From: Pelodera strongyloides
Lineage: Eukaryota; Nematoda; Chromadorea; Rhabditida; Rhabditidae
Length of the DNA stretch: 64,000 bases
NCBI GenBank assembly: GCA_036852015.1
Contig: JAANDG010000008.1
Location: 558,001-622,000, forward strand
Direction: 5' to 3'
Shown here: piece by piece, positions 1-12,554 of the stretch
Layout of the letters: every line of letters starts with the position of its first letter
How positions within the stretch are numbered: position 1 is the stretch's first letter
Position numbers and translations under genes: made by a program
The notes under the pieces: generated by a model
What the model was told of the DNA's origin: nothing
Seen by the model: only the letters and a program-made list of their open reading frames with translations
The model's database searches: none

Positions 1-3000
1 AAAACTACCGCATTTCGCATTTATTAACATGGGGGACCGGAATATACTTAAAATTAAGTGTGACTTCAACACTCGGCGAAAATTCTTTGAAAGGGTTTTG
101 CAAAAAAAAATGCGGCCAAAAAAAAACACTAGAGAAAATTGTTAATGCCCTCCAATAGCAAGAAAAACATAAATGACATAAACGGCTTCCGGCTTCCAGA
201 GAAGGATGTAGCTTAATAACACATCAACACATAAAAGCAAAAAGGAAATTGAAAAACTTACGTTCAGGTTTCCGCCGCTCACTTTCTTGATTCCGATCAT
301 TTTCAGTGGAAGGTCATCGTCAAGTGTATTCACCGCGTCAACGACCATCTCGGCAAAGTGCTGGCGCTCGTGAGCAACCTGATTATGAATAAACTTCGAC
401 TTGTACCATTTGTAACAAATATGACCCTATTCATCGTAGCTACTATGGAAAGCAACGCCAGAAAAAAGAAAAGTGCTGACGCTCATGCGCAACCTCAGGA
501 AACCTGAAACAAATTACTGTTTTAATCATTTTAATTTAATGGTATCACGCATTAGATATTTAACGGTTCGACTTGATGATAATCTACAATCCTGCGTTGT
601 GCTATATGATAAATGACAGAATCAATTACGCTCGGTTCGATACGGCTGGATTCGGAATATATTAGCTTGGTATTCCGGTTAGTTAAAAACTCGCTCGGGT
701 ATTTTAGTTAACAGTTTTTATGTGCTATCTGTGTAAAAGTAAGCAGAGCAAAAAAAAAGAAGAGCTAATGTAATAAATAAAAATGTACCAGTTTGCTGGA
801 CAACGTCGTCGCAGCGCATTTCACAAGCATGTCACGCTGTTCCTCGGCACCCTTCACCTTGATCGCCAACTCGTTCAGGTGCTTCACTGCCTGAAACAAA
901 CAGTTAAGGCGAAATACCGGCCGGTTTTTGAAACGCATCGTGAATAACTGAATTGAATTATTACGTACCAGCCGTTCGAAGAGCCCTACGGGCTCTTCTC
1001 CGACTGGAGGAATCGGCCTTCGGCCGATTGTTACCCTATTTAAAAGAATTTCTTCAAACGTAAAAAAAGATGTTCATTTACGTGTATGCGGAAACGTATA
1101 ATATAGTTGTGGACTTCATGCAAATTTGCTATTGCAATTGCTCTTCTATCTCCTATAAGATCCTCCTTCCATAAGCTAGCATAGCTCTATAGCTCAACCG
1201 GTAGAGCGTTGGGCTGTGAATCGAGAGGTTGTGCGATGATGTGGGTTCGAATCTCGCCAGCCACAAATATTTTGTATGCTCTTACGATCGAAGAATTTTC
1301 TTTATGAAGGGATTTCGTTGTGCACATAAAAACAAACCCGTGACAAACTCTTCTCCTTTATATAATAAGATTTATGCTTGCTAACTTACTAGAATTTATC
1401 ACGATTTTTTATTCCAATTTACGTTCATTTGCATAAGCTCCATAATACGATGTTGTACTCGATGTGTTTCAAAACCTACTGGTATGGTATTTCGCTTTAA
1501 GGCGCTAAAGCAGTATTGTAGATTGTAGCTAGCTTGGGAAATTTGCATACGGTACGCATATCACGTGTATCATACGCAAATTGGGTGCCCTTACGGCACA
1601 CAATTTACATATGATACGTTGAGACACAGGTATCAATGATACATTTCGCAAACTAGGCTTTAAGACTACCTACAAAAAACATAGCAAGGACCTAGGGATA
1701 AATCCATGTGCATAAATGGAGATGTACTTTTCTTAGACTTTCCGCCGGAACTTAGTGTATCAATAATACGTTTCACGTAAATATATAAATTTGTCAAAGC
1801 CTCGAAGCCCATGCCCAGAAGACGCTAATTCTAATTCAACCCGGCGGTGTGGTGCGTGCACGATTTTGGTAGAGCCGTTAGCCGTTCAATATTGTGACGT
1901 TTGTAAATTACACTCATTTGGTGTTGTTAAATCCAAACGCATTAAAAATAAAACGTAAATGGTAAAGCAAATCCAATCAATACTGCCAAAAAAAACTAAA
2001 TAGGTTCGAAAACCCAGTTCAGAAGTTCAGTGACAAACCTCTTCACTGGCCTTCGAAAAGGCGCGGATGAGTAGTTGTGGGTGCACACCCTCCTCAATGA
2101 AGGGCTTGGATCGCTTCATCAGCTCAGCGGCAAGGACAACGACTAAAGTAAAAGAAATGATAATTAACGATAAGTGATAGTTGAATTTGAATGTAAGATT
2201 TCGTGCTTGGTTTGAGGACGAAAACGTATAACGTACAAGGTAGTAAGCAAGGGACGGTATAAAGAGCTGATCTTATAAAGAGATGTTCGTACTGGCTTGT
2301 AGAGGTAGACGTTTCTCCTTCGTTCTTCTCTTTTATTACTTTTACCGATGAATTATATGATTATTACAAAAAAAAAACGATTTATATAAAAGAGTGTTTT
2401 CGTGTTTTTTTTTAATTTTTCCCCAAAAACTTCCTATGATATGTAATTGGCAATGCTGATTGCGAAAAAGTAAGTCACTTAGCACACAAGGGTTTCTTAA
2501 GGCCGTTAGAGCCTCTAAGAAAACAATTTCGAACCCGTGAGGTACCTGAGGTTGTTCCATCTCCGACCTCACAGTCTTGCGACTTGGCGATGTCGACCAT
2601 AACAGAAGCAGCCGGGTAAACGATATCCAGTAGCTTCAGAATAGTGGCTCCATCGTTGGAGATGGTCGTCTCACCTGACAAAACGCTATCAATAAGCAAG
2701 TTAGGGCGCGTTCGGAATTGATTTTCCGAAAGGAAACTCGGCCAAATCCTCGTTCGGGATGGATTTTTGGAAACGTTCCAATGCTTGGAGAAAACAAAAA
2801 ATACAGTATGAATTAGAATGGAAAATTTGAAAAATATGCGCGGGAAACGTTTTTCGCAAGCTAATTCATACTGTATTTTTTGTTTTCTCCAAGCATTGGA
2901 ACGTTTCCAAAAAGTCCATCCCGAACGAGGATTTGGCCGAGTTTCCTTTCGGAAAATCAATTAGGAACGCGCCCTTATGGGGTTTCCATGTATCCCAAAA

Positions 3001-3746
3001 ATTCGGTGTTATTCTGCTAATACCACCGTATTTCTGCACGAAACATACATGTATAATATGAAAAATTAAGGTATTCTCGTGTAGTTCCAAAATACGGTAG
3101 TTTTTCGGCATACTTGTGTTTAGGTCAAACACTAACATGAGGGTCGAACGTCGCATAAACAGGTCCGCCAATTATCTATGCATAATAGTGATGATTGTTT
3201 ATGTGTGAACAGTGCAATAGTGCAATTCATAATATGAACATGAACCCCACCGAATTTATAGTTTAAACCCCTTTTGGGTAATAAGTATCACAACACCCCG
3301 GTTCTTTAAGAACTATTAATCTAACGGATCCAAAAAAGGATAAAACAAACCTTTGCTATTGACAATCAATTTATCAAGCCCCCTAGGCCCAAGGGTAGTC
3401 CTGATAGCATCAGCCACAACGCAGCACGCATTGATGTTAGAGATGATCTGCTGCTTTCCTGTAAATTGCGATTACAAACAAAACAAGTACACACTTCTCC
3501 TTCTTTGTTACTTTGTTCGTGTTTTTATTTTGCTTGTTTTTTACGAGTATTAAACCTACTGAACACAGGTTCTTCTGAGCATTTTACTTTGCATTTTTTG
3601 TGAAATAAAGTATATGTAAACACGAAATAGTGAAAAGGAACTATTTTAACAACAGCGAGAACGCATAAGTACTGAATATCTTGCAAGAAACTACCTTGTT
3701 TGTTCTCGGTTCCATCCTTCAACAGAATAATCGGTGGTGCCATCAT
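1..3746 (-). CDS. CCT7: T-complex chaperonin subunit eta (CCT7), 5' part of gene
   Basis: Encodes the first 204 residues of the eta subunit of the cytosolic TRiC/CCT chaperonin, which folds actin, tubulin and other proteins using ATP. Exons: 3695-3746, 3351-3458, 2546-2674, 2039-2142, 789-890, 262-378; all phases agree. The rest of the roughly 540-residue protein lies beyond the left edge, and 1-261 is intron. Seen: start [18 protein letters not shown], matching the MM-P-ILLK-GT start of eta; [13 protein letters not shown] near residue 45; [18 protein letters not shown]; the ATP-binding GDGTTS at about 91-96; [13 protein letters not shown]; and [14 protein letters not shown] at the end of the last visible exon. 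The eta-type N-terminus and the [10 protein letters not shown] segment separate it from the other seven CCT subunits. The AG directly before the ATG could be a trans-splice acceptor (inference). Confidence 0.95.
905..1500. repeat. TTAA-end MITE split by a 0.4 kb insertion
   Basis: Lies in a CCT7 intron. Bases 905-967 match the left half of the TTAAAGCG element (ACCGGCCGGTTTTTGAAACGC...) and about 1371-1500 match its right half, ending ATTTCGCTTTAA. About 400 bp are inserted between, starting with two perfect small hairpins (GAAGAGCCC/GGGCTCTTC at 974-994 and ATCGGCC/GGCCGAT near 1012-1028) and including the tRNA-like sequence at 1187-1264. Confidence 0.6.
1187..1264 (+). pseudogene. tRNA-like sequence, degenerate
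   Basis: Has a good internal A box (TAGCTCAACCGGTAGAGC, forming a GCTC/GAGC D arm) and B box (GTGGGTTCGAATCTCGC, a five-pair T stem). A CTGTGAA loop would give anticodon GTG (His). The acceptor strands do not pair and the variable region is too long, so a working tRNA is unlikely. It may be a tRNA-derived SINE fragment. It sits inside the sequence that splits a MITE. Confidence 0.45.
1500..1665. repeat. Foldback element with GCATA/TATGC arms
   Basis: GGGAAATTTGCATACGGTACGCATATCAC and its loose inverse near 1600-1622 resemble the foldback element at 55257-55416. It abuts the end of the split MITE. It lies in a CCT7 intron. Confidence 0.4.
2701..2976. repeat. GGGCGCGTTCGG-type MITE, long hairpin
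   Basis: Inverted arms of about 120 bp: the left starts TTAGGGCGCGTTCGGAA and the right ends AACGCGCCCTTA. The arms carry the family's CCAAGCATTGGAACGTTTCC and AATTCATACTGTATTTT segments in opposite orientation. TTA on both sides is a likely 3-bp target duplication, as made by PIF/Harbinger transposons (inference). Lies in the CCT7 intron between 2675 and 3350. Confidence 0.8.
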
Positions 3747-6351
3747 CTTGCCAAATCAACACGAGCAACAATGTTTTACCCCTAAAACAAGAGATGCTAG
3801 TACTTAATACCCAGAATAATACATGATAAAAAGGAGAACAATCCAAGGTTTCAGCACGACAACGAAAGGAAAGTCAGGAACATCAGAAATTTTCAGTGTG
3901 AGGAAAAGTGTAAGCAAACTTAGACAGGCCGCCGTTGGTAAGTGTGAATAATGGAATTGAAAAACCAATGGGCTTTGTTTATCTTACAGGATTTCATGAT
4001 GTTTGTTCTCATTTTTAGAAAGTATTTTCTCCGAGTGATAGATTTTCTGCTCTAAAATGCACAGGATGGCTCCAGACAAGTGAAGCAACGGATAGTTACT
4101 CCTGGGTAGGTGTACTTCAACCAAATGAACCCGAAACAAAAAAATATACAGGAGAAATTAATATAAAAAAAAGTAAATCGAGATTTTTTTCAAATTTCAA
4201 AAATTTTTGGAAAATTCCGGGTCCGCAACGCGGTGGAATTATTTACACAAGACGCAGCCGTTCCATGCAGACTACGGTACTTGAGATATGTAAAGACATT
4301 GCACCGTGTGTGGTCCTAAACGACAATTTATCGAATTCCATGCCTTTTCCTCATGAATTTTCCATTGGTTCGTGAATTTTCAAAAAAAAAAAAAAAAAAC
4401 TAAAACCAAGTGCTTCGAAATAAAAAGTAGAGCCGGGGGCATCGCGTACTTTTTGGCGTAAAAAACGTCTCAATAATAGAATTTCATACATTTCTCTACT
4501 AGCATAACTGTTCTCCAAATCTTTCTAATTTTTTCCACAAATCTAAAAAAAACTATTTCTTTTCCGACTGAAAAACGACGTGTCTTTAATTGTTATGTTT
4601 GTTTGTGTACGAAACGCGAGAAATTACTTCCCAAAACACATATTTGAAGAAGCAGTTTACTACCGAACAATAAAAAAAAGAAACTGGAATGTTTGAGCTC
4701 ATTTTCTATGTATTGGGAAGCAAAATTGAGCAAATAAGAAATGAGGGAGACACTGCAAAGGTAATCCGGAATTCCACGTTATGAGAGGATTTCTGTTAGT
4801 TAATTATTAGTTAATATTTATTAATTAATTGAGCCGTGCTCGTCACCCACAACCACACCCCGATCCAGAGCGTCCATACACTTTGGTTTCGATCCGAATC
4901 TGTTGTAATATCCGAGTTCTACAGGCTGCGATCCCACAGAATAGGCATGGAATTCAAAATTGGGAGGCGCACCCAGCCGCGTAGGATGCAAACTATGCGG
5001 CTGTGTGCGTTGTCGGGAAACCCTTCAACATTCAACAGCGCCGCGCACCCCCAGCCATCCGCGCAGCGCACCCTGAACGCTTTTTACGAGACCCTAGAGG
5101 TTTTGCAAAGACTACAGCAGCACCCCCAGCCAACCGCGCAGCGCAACCTGAAAGCTTTTTACGAGACACTAGAGGTTTTGCAGACTACATGTGGCAGCTG
5201 CGAAACCTACATGCAGTTTCTTTTCTTACGAAGCAGGAGGAAATTTCTCCAGAAAACGTATACTTGCAGAAACACTTTACTTTCAAACAAACAAAAATAA
5301 AGAAAATGGGGAATGTATGTGCAATTTGCCCACAATACCTAAAATTCAACCATACAAGCCAAACTCTCAACAAATCAGAAAGAACCATTCATATAAAAAT
5401 TGACTAAAACATCAATTATCAAATTCAATAAATTAAAGCAAATACTGTAACACAGCCAAAATGACCAGCCCTAAATAAACATCACCAAAACAGCTACGAG
5501 TAATAACAATGAAAAAGCAATTAAAACGAACCCAAACTATATCGAGAGAACAGAATAATCAATACCGTATACACTGCACTGATACGTACGAGAATAGAAA
5601 ATACCGTATATTTTTCACTGATACGCTTAAAAAATAAATAGCACTGTTAGGCTGTTAGGGTCACTGATACGAAAGCGAGTGCCCAATACTCAATACTATA
5701 GATGCTTCGTAAGTAGACCATGCCCCCGCTACCCAAAAAAAAAGTTGTCTAAAGTGGAGAGAAACTTACACCATCATAACAATAAGGTCGTATTCACCAC
5801 TGGAAATAGTCCCGGGAAAATTCAGGCCTGGCCAAGAGACGGGTTCCTTCTAGATAAAGTTTACCCAAAAATGGTGAATATGACCTCAAAACTCAAATTC
5901 AAAAATCCCGGTCTCTCATTCCCAAGGCGGTTTCACCGAAAATTTACATGCAAACTAAAACGTCGATCATTATCTGTGTCTCTCACTTTGCACGCTATTT
6001 TCTTGCGCGCGGAATATCTGTGACAAGCGTGCAGGACGTGCAAGCGGCAACGTTACGGCGGGCAACTTGTGCGGCAGAATTCAACGGCGTGGCACTTTTC
6101 CACACCGTATGGCGCAACGTTGCCGGTTGCACGCCAATGTTCACTAGGCACGTAAATGTTGGTGAAGCCGGCCTCCGGTCCCCCATTAGTCAGCCAGAAT
6201 CCTCTCGTGGAGAGAAAGTTACACTATAACAACATTCACCACTGGAAGCAGTCCCGGGGAAATACAGATGTGGGCAAGGTACGAGTTGCTTCTAGATAAT
6301 TATACCCAAAGTGATGAATACAGTCTCAAAACTCAGAATTCCAGTCCCCCA
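3747..6351. other. Intergenic region CCT7-ALG1
   Basis: No gene that I can support. It holds poly-A/T stretches (4380-4400), a tandem duplication of about 85 bp at 5035-5205 and two related repeat copies at about 5753-5920 and 6205-6345. The open frames here (for example 4836-5300) come from the duplicated GC-rich repeat. Confidence 0.6.
5035..5205. repeat. Tandem duplication, about 85 bp unit x2
   Basis: Two head-to-tail copies share CACCCCCAGCCA, CGCGCAGCGCA, CTTTTTACGAGAC and CTAGAGGTTTTGCA with few differences. It lies in the spacer upstream of CCT7. Confidence 0.75.
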
Positions 6352-6380
6352 TTAGTCAGCCAGAATCCTCTCTTCGTGAG
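5753..6380. repeat. Duplicated element reaching the ALG1 stop codon
   Basis: Two related copies (about 5753-5920 and 6205-6345) share GTGGAGAGAAA, TATTCACCACTGGAA, AGTCCCGGG and CTTCTAGATAA. The segment CCCCCATTAGTCAGCCAGAATCCTCTC, which covers the ALG1 stop codon and last codons at 6347-6375, recurs at about 6180-6205. The last codons of ALG1 have therefore been copied downstream together with the repeat. Confidence 0.6.
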
Positions 6381-7621
6381 GATCTACCACCGGCTCCAGT
6401 ACTTCCGAAGCATTCTCTTTCCACTGTGTCTCCCACGACGAAATCTTGTCACCGGCAACATTTGACTTCATCTCATGGAGAAGCTGAAAACAAATACTAT
6501 TTACTCATTAAAGATATGAATAACGTCAGAATGTCACCTTTTTAAATATCCACCATTATGTTACATATGTTTATGTGCATTCTACTATTGCTATCAGTAG
6601 GCAGCAGGGTAGCACCGCAGCACTCAATATCAAATCCTAATTGAAATAAGCGTAATGAATACCAGATAGAATATTACGATTAGGGAAGCGGAAACCAAAT
6701 TATAAGATGTCGTACGGAAGCGGAAACCTAATTGTAGGATGCTGTACCGTCACTGCCGCAAACCATTGCAAACGCTTTCAAAATGACGACCTCCCAAAAT
6801 TCCCTAAAAACTAAGGAATAAATCTCACCGCATTCTTTGATGGTCCTCCTTCTGCAACCTTCTGAATCAGCATATTCAATTCATGGGGCGTGTCGAACAT
6901 ACGGCCATTATGCCCTTCGCTCACTGAAAATCAATCGATAACTGAATAATGTAGATAATCGATAATCTTCGGATGCACATCTTCGGTGTATTTAAAGCGA
7001 AATACCGGCAGGTTTTTGAAACGCATCGCGTAGCCTTGCATTCTTATGCATGATATGCAAATCGACCACACTTAGCATAACTGCATAAGAATGCTGATAA
7101 TTGAGATACGTTTCAAAAACCGGCTGGTATTTCGCTTTAATAAATCATAAATCACTAAATAAAGCGCGCATTCAAGAAAACGACCAGTTAGGAATCTGTA
7201 ATGTATTAGTTGTGAAAAGATTCGGTGCGATCTGTCGGAAAACCAGTGCATCCGACACAGCAAACTAGCAAAATCTTCTGACTCTGTACTTTGAAGTCAA
7301 CGACATACTGTGATCCTCGACATAATTTTTACTTTTTTTTCTGACGGTCGTCAGTAAATCATTACAATTCGAAATGAGAACTGAGGGTATGAAGCAACAA
7401 AACGTTTGTTGAAAACTCAAAAAAAATAAAGACGTATAAATAAACCAACCCAATTCGTGTAGACAATAAAATCGCTTGGCGAAAACCGGGATTCCGGCTC
7501 CGAACATGTCGACTACTTTCATGGGGAGATCCAAGCCTGAATAGAGCGTTATTTACATTAAAAAAATCTCTTTTCCCTCTCTCTCTCCCTCGCTCCCTCC
7601 TGACTCCCTCTCTCTTTCTCC

Positions 7622-7670
<49 letters not shown>

Positions 7671-10600
7671 GTGCCCAAAGCAGCGCTCGCCTTCGTCACT
7701 ATGTCTCCCCTCCCTCAAATTTATACACATAATTACCGTAACCCCTACCAGAAGTACTGTAGTGCAGTGACACTCCCACATCAGCGGCCGCCAACAAAAG
7801 TGGATAATCTTCAGCTTCCAGCCACGGAGTCACGATCTGCACGTGCGAAAATCGGAGCTCTGAAATACGTTCGCTTTTTTTGCTGTTAGAAGTATAAGGA
7901 CTGCTTCCTTAACCTTAGTAACTCATTACGTTCCAGAACTTAATTACTAAACGAGAACACTACGGCAACAGGTATGTATACCTATTAAACACATCTCACA
8001 TATCTCCTTTCAACGATGTCGAATGCAGGAATGCAGACAATTCGGCTTTCTTCACGCTTGATTTACCTTTATACAGTGGTTGTTTTTCGAAAGCTCAATA
8101 TAAGTTTCGTCCAACCCCTTGTTAGGGAACTTTAGGTGAAGGGTCGATGCATCGACGATAATTACCGATCTAGGTGCCTTTTGAATAAAATACAGTAACC
8201 ACTCACTACTGATCCTCTCCTTGTAATATTCCTTTTCCGGTCCTTTTCCAGTTACCACGCACACAACATCGGATAGACACGTTGACCTGAAATCTTGATC
8301 TACATGCTAATTGCTAAATAAGAATAAAGAACAGAGGGGGTGACCTGAAGTTTGATCTACACCGCTAAATGCTAAATAAGAATAACGAAAAGAGGGTTTG
8401 ACCTGAAGTCTTGATCTAGGTCGCTAATTGCTAAATAAGAATAACGATAAGAGGGTTTGACCCGAAATCTTGATCTACATTGCTAATTGCAAAATAAGAA
8501 TAACGAAAAGAGGGTAGCAGTAGCAACCCAGCACCGACTACCGATTCCCGTAATCCTCTATGTAAGCCTGCAATCCAGAGTTACAGATTTGAATTTACAA
8601 AGCCTCATTTTCGTATAGAATTCGTCAACATTTCCAGCAAAAACTTCAGCCCCGAAGGGAATCGAACTCCCGATATTCTTCTCATAACCAGATCACTTCT
8701 TAGTCCGATTTTTGAAAGAAAAACATCCAGCAGCTCTACGGCACGCCAAAAAGCTGATAGAAATAAAACTCACATCGACGCCATCTTATCATACTTGATC
8801 AGAGCATCTAAAAGTACATGGAAGTCTTCGTCGGGTGTCCAACTCGTCGAAGAAATCAACAAAAGCGGACGATCCTCACGAAGTTGTACACCTTTGCCAG
8901 GGGATTCGAAAGTGAAACGAGTATCTAAACTGGGTGATATGATAAACTGCGTCTATCACCGTTGATTATTATTGTTTATATTATTATGTTTTCATTTAAT
9001 CACAATTTTTGTTGTTTAATTGTTACAAGCTGATTTTCAAACCAACAGAGCCTAAGCCTAAGCCTAAGCCCTAAGCCTAAGCCTAAGGCAAAAAAATTAA
9101 CTCACAGCTTACGTATTCGGTGTGCGGGTCCACTGGTTTCTTACCAGTGAAAACAGTGCCTCCATCGTCAGCTTTCGAGAGTCTTAGAAAGAGGTCATGC
9201 TTCTCCTCGAGATTAAAATCCCTAAATATGAAGTACAATTGGTGTTATTTAACGAATTAAGAAATAAATATAAGCAGTAGACAACATCAAGGTAAGTTTT
9301 GCAGTTTATAGTATGATGTTTCATTCACGGTATATGTTTCACTATTTAAGTTACACAGGAAAGTGAAAACCACGATTTTGCCCCGATTATTTTCCAAAAA
9401 AAACCGATTTCGTCCCGATTTTTTGAGGGACTTGATCGGGGTGAAATCGGGGTTTTTGGTTTCCCATGTACAATGATGCGCGACATTCCCAAAATTCAGA
9501 ATCTAAATCAAGCGAAGTCTGAACACTTCAGCCGATACCCCCACCACTTGCAACTTTGCCCTTGTACCGTATACCCGCATACCGTATAATTATTATTAGT
9601 ACTGTATAACTTTACAGTGTTGTTGTTGTTGTTGTTGTTGATGTTTACTTGTCCGCAACCCGATCGATTTTAATTTCTGTTCCGGAATAAGTTCTTACCT
9701 AAACTTATAAGACGGAGGTCTATCATAGAATGTCGTAGCATTCAACTCCCACGCCGATTTCAGGTCTCCACGCATTGCCTTCGTAACACAAAGATTTCCA
9801 TCCGAACGGGCACCCACAAATCCCTCGTACCAATAAGTCCATTCGATAAATCTAAAACATTTCGTCGATTTCATAATTAATCGACTAGAAAACGCGAATC
9901 ACAAACAGTTCAGTGGATCGAGTCAATCTTTTACCGCGCCGGAAACTAAAACTATCATTCTAGATCAGACGAAATTTCATACAGATACGGTACGGTAATT
10001 CACGCGCAAGTGTTAAACGCTTCTATAATACGGCATGCAAACTGTAAAGCGGAAAATTGGTTTCAAAGGTTTAACATGACTAAGAATCACCAGAACTTTT
10101 CTCTAGCCCAATTAATGGATGTCACACTTATACGAGGCTCAGTGTATTTTACGCAAAATATGACCGCTTTTTGCAACGCATCTCAAGTACTTGCATTCCT
10201 TTGCATTTATGCAAAGTGGGGGTCTAATTGGGGTCTAGTTTTTACCCTAATTTTTGCTCATTTGCATATGCTGCATAAGAAAGACGGTTATTCGCTTTAA
10301 TGAATAATCTACCTTCCCCTAATCCCCTTCTTCTCTTTCTTCTGCTTCTCAGGCTTCAGAGCTCGTCGTGGGTCTAATTCTAAAAAAAAACTTTTATTTC
10401 AATTTCACAATAAGCATCACAAATGGTTCAGGTTCATAATGGCAACATCCAAAGTAGTTCGCCGCACTAAATGAAACCGAAGTAAAGCAAAAGTAATCAA
10501 TAAAATAGGGAAAATATGAATACTTACCGGCTTTCGGTGGAGCAGCGGAAACAGCCCTAAATGTACAGTTTTATTTGAAATTGGCATGCGAATTTTGATT

Positions 10601-12497
10601 ATGAGCTTTATCCTCGATTTTCAATGAAAAATATTAGCACAACCCCCCCCCCCCCGTGGTCATTGTTCATTTCCAAAAAAATGATGAAACATCTTCATTT
10701 GAGAGGTATAACTCCCATTGGACAATACCCCGGACACCCACTGGACGCCCATGTACACGCTTGGACACTGGTGGATACCCTTGGACATCCTTGGACACCA
10801 TTACACTTATCTGATTTATCTAATTTGGCTTTGTGTCAAACGTTTCAGAAGGCGTAATTTTCTGTTTACCTTGGCAATTCCAGTTTACTCATCTTCCACT
10901 TATCCTTCAACATACTATGCGTATAATTGTGCCAGTCTATCACAAATTTCGCCGATTTGAAGCGCGCGATCTGAAACCGACCAGACTACGGTAACCTTAA
11001 ACATTACAGTAATCCAGCGATAAATGTGTTCAAATCATGGCTCACATGCGACCCACGCGCTCGCAGCGGCCAATGCCAATATTTCGCAGCGCGCCATTGC
11101 TGCATAGTTGCGCGGCACAAACGCAGAGTTTCATTAGTGGCAACTTACCGGCCAACATACGAATATCGCCGGTAACGCAGGCGGATTCTGCACCAATACC
11201 AAGTGGAGACGAAGTCGGGTCCTGAAAACAAAATTCATTTTCAAAAATTGTCAAAAAATATGTTTGAACAAAAGCCGTATCAAAAAGCCGTATCAAAGTT
11301 TTTTTTCTCTTCAAAGGGTCAAACATAAGGGAAAATAACAACGGCTCGAATACATCTCTGCATATACCGTACGCAGTGCAGGTTATATCAAGCAAGTACT
11401 TATACAGTTCAAAAAACACCCCCTTAAAAACTAAAAAGCCAACTTGAGTACTACAATAATACCCCTCCCAAACAATACAAATCACACTACTAAAGTGCAG
11501 AAAATCTGGATCTACTAATAGTGCAAGAATATTCAGTGAAGAGAAAGGAAAAAGGCCAACACTATATGTGAACTACAAAACAATTGCTAATCATATCGGT
11601 CATCTGTTTGCGTTTATGTGTTCGTTTTTAATTTTCATCCTCGGATGCACACCTTTTGGTGTATTTAATAAAATAAAATAAAAAACAAGACTGCATAAAT
11701 TAAACTCACTGAAAAAGTAGAACATAACACAGAGCGAAGAAAGTCCAGAAAAATTTAATTGGCAACGCCAGGGATTCCGGTATCGACATCAGTGCATCAG
11801 GAGGGGAGGCCAGCCGAACGAACCTACAATTATCAACTATCAACTAATTATCAAGTAATGAACCTGCAATTATCAATTATCAAATAATTATCAAGTAATG
11901 AACCTGCAATTATCAGTCAACAACTAATTTACCATACAAGTATCGACATGAACAGCGCGCGCAGCGGTGCGCCTTCGTATTCTTTTACAATATAGTTTCG
12001 TAATTACTTAGCTACGAATGCGCACCCTTTGTTAGTTACATAATTACGAACAAAAAAGTCGAGTATCTTTAAGGTCCGCCAGAGGAAAACTATACACAAG
12101 AAAAAATAAGCTATACACAAGCCTCAGCACAAAGAACAAGCACCAGGACTGCGCCGCGAGTGGAGAAGCGCACGCCAGATCAGCCACAAAACAGCAGTAA
12201 AAAGAAACACACATTTCGAAAGTGCACAAGGTTAGGGAAAGCACGCACGCATCACACTTGCAATCAGGGCCTTCCCTGAGAGCGTAACTAGCGTGAGAAT
12301 TTTTGGAATCCTACCATTAGTATTGGTAGGAGAAAATATTTGCAATGTCAGCAGAATCAAGTAAAATAGTTGCCTGTCACGTTTAAGAAGCTATTAATAA
12401 ATACAAAGAAATCAACAAATAGAAGCCACACTATAACAGAACTGTTAACTTCAGTGTTCATCATTCCTATCGAGGTTTACGTTTTTAGATAAAAACA

Positions 12498-12554
<57 letters not shown>

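Noticed and set aside
4199..4216. Another AATTTTTGG match as a possible Sm site
   Set aside because: No hairpin follows and the surroundings are A/T homopolymer.
4836..5407. Overlapping frames of 154 and 134 residues upstream of CCT7
   Set aside because: Both come from the duplicated GC-rich 85 bp unit; no family similarity and no acceptable splice structure.
7362..7781. 139-residue minus-strand frame with Glu-Arg repeats
   Set aside because: Runs through the (CT)n microsatellite; the ALG1 exons 7450-7536 and 7749-7859 explain the real coding here in other frames.
8283..8517. CRISPR-like array (regular 58-59 bp repeats)
   Set aside because: Whole units are repeated without unique spacers, and the context is a eukaryotic intron.
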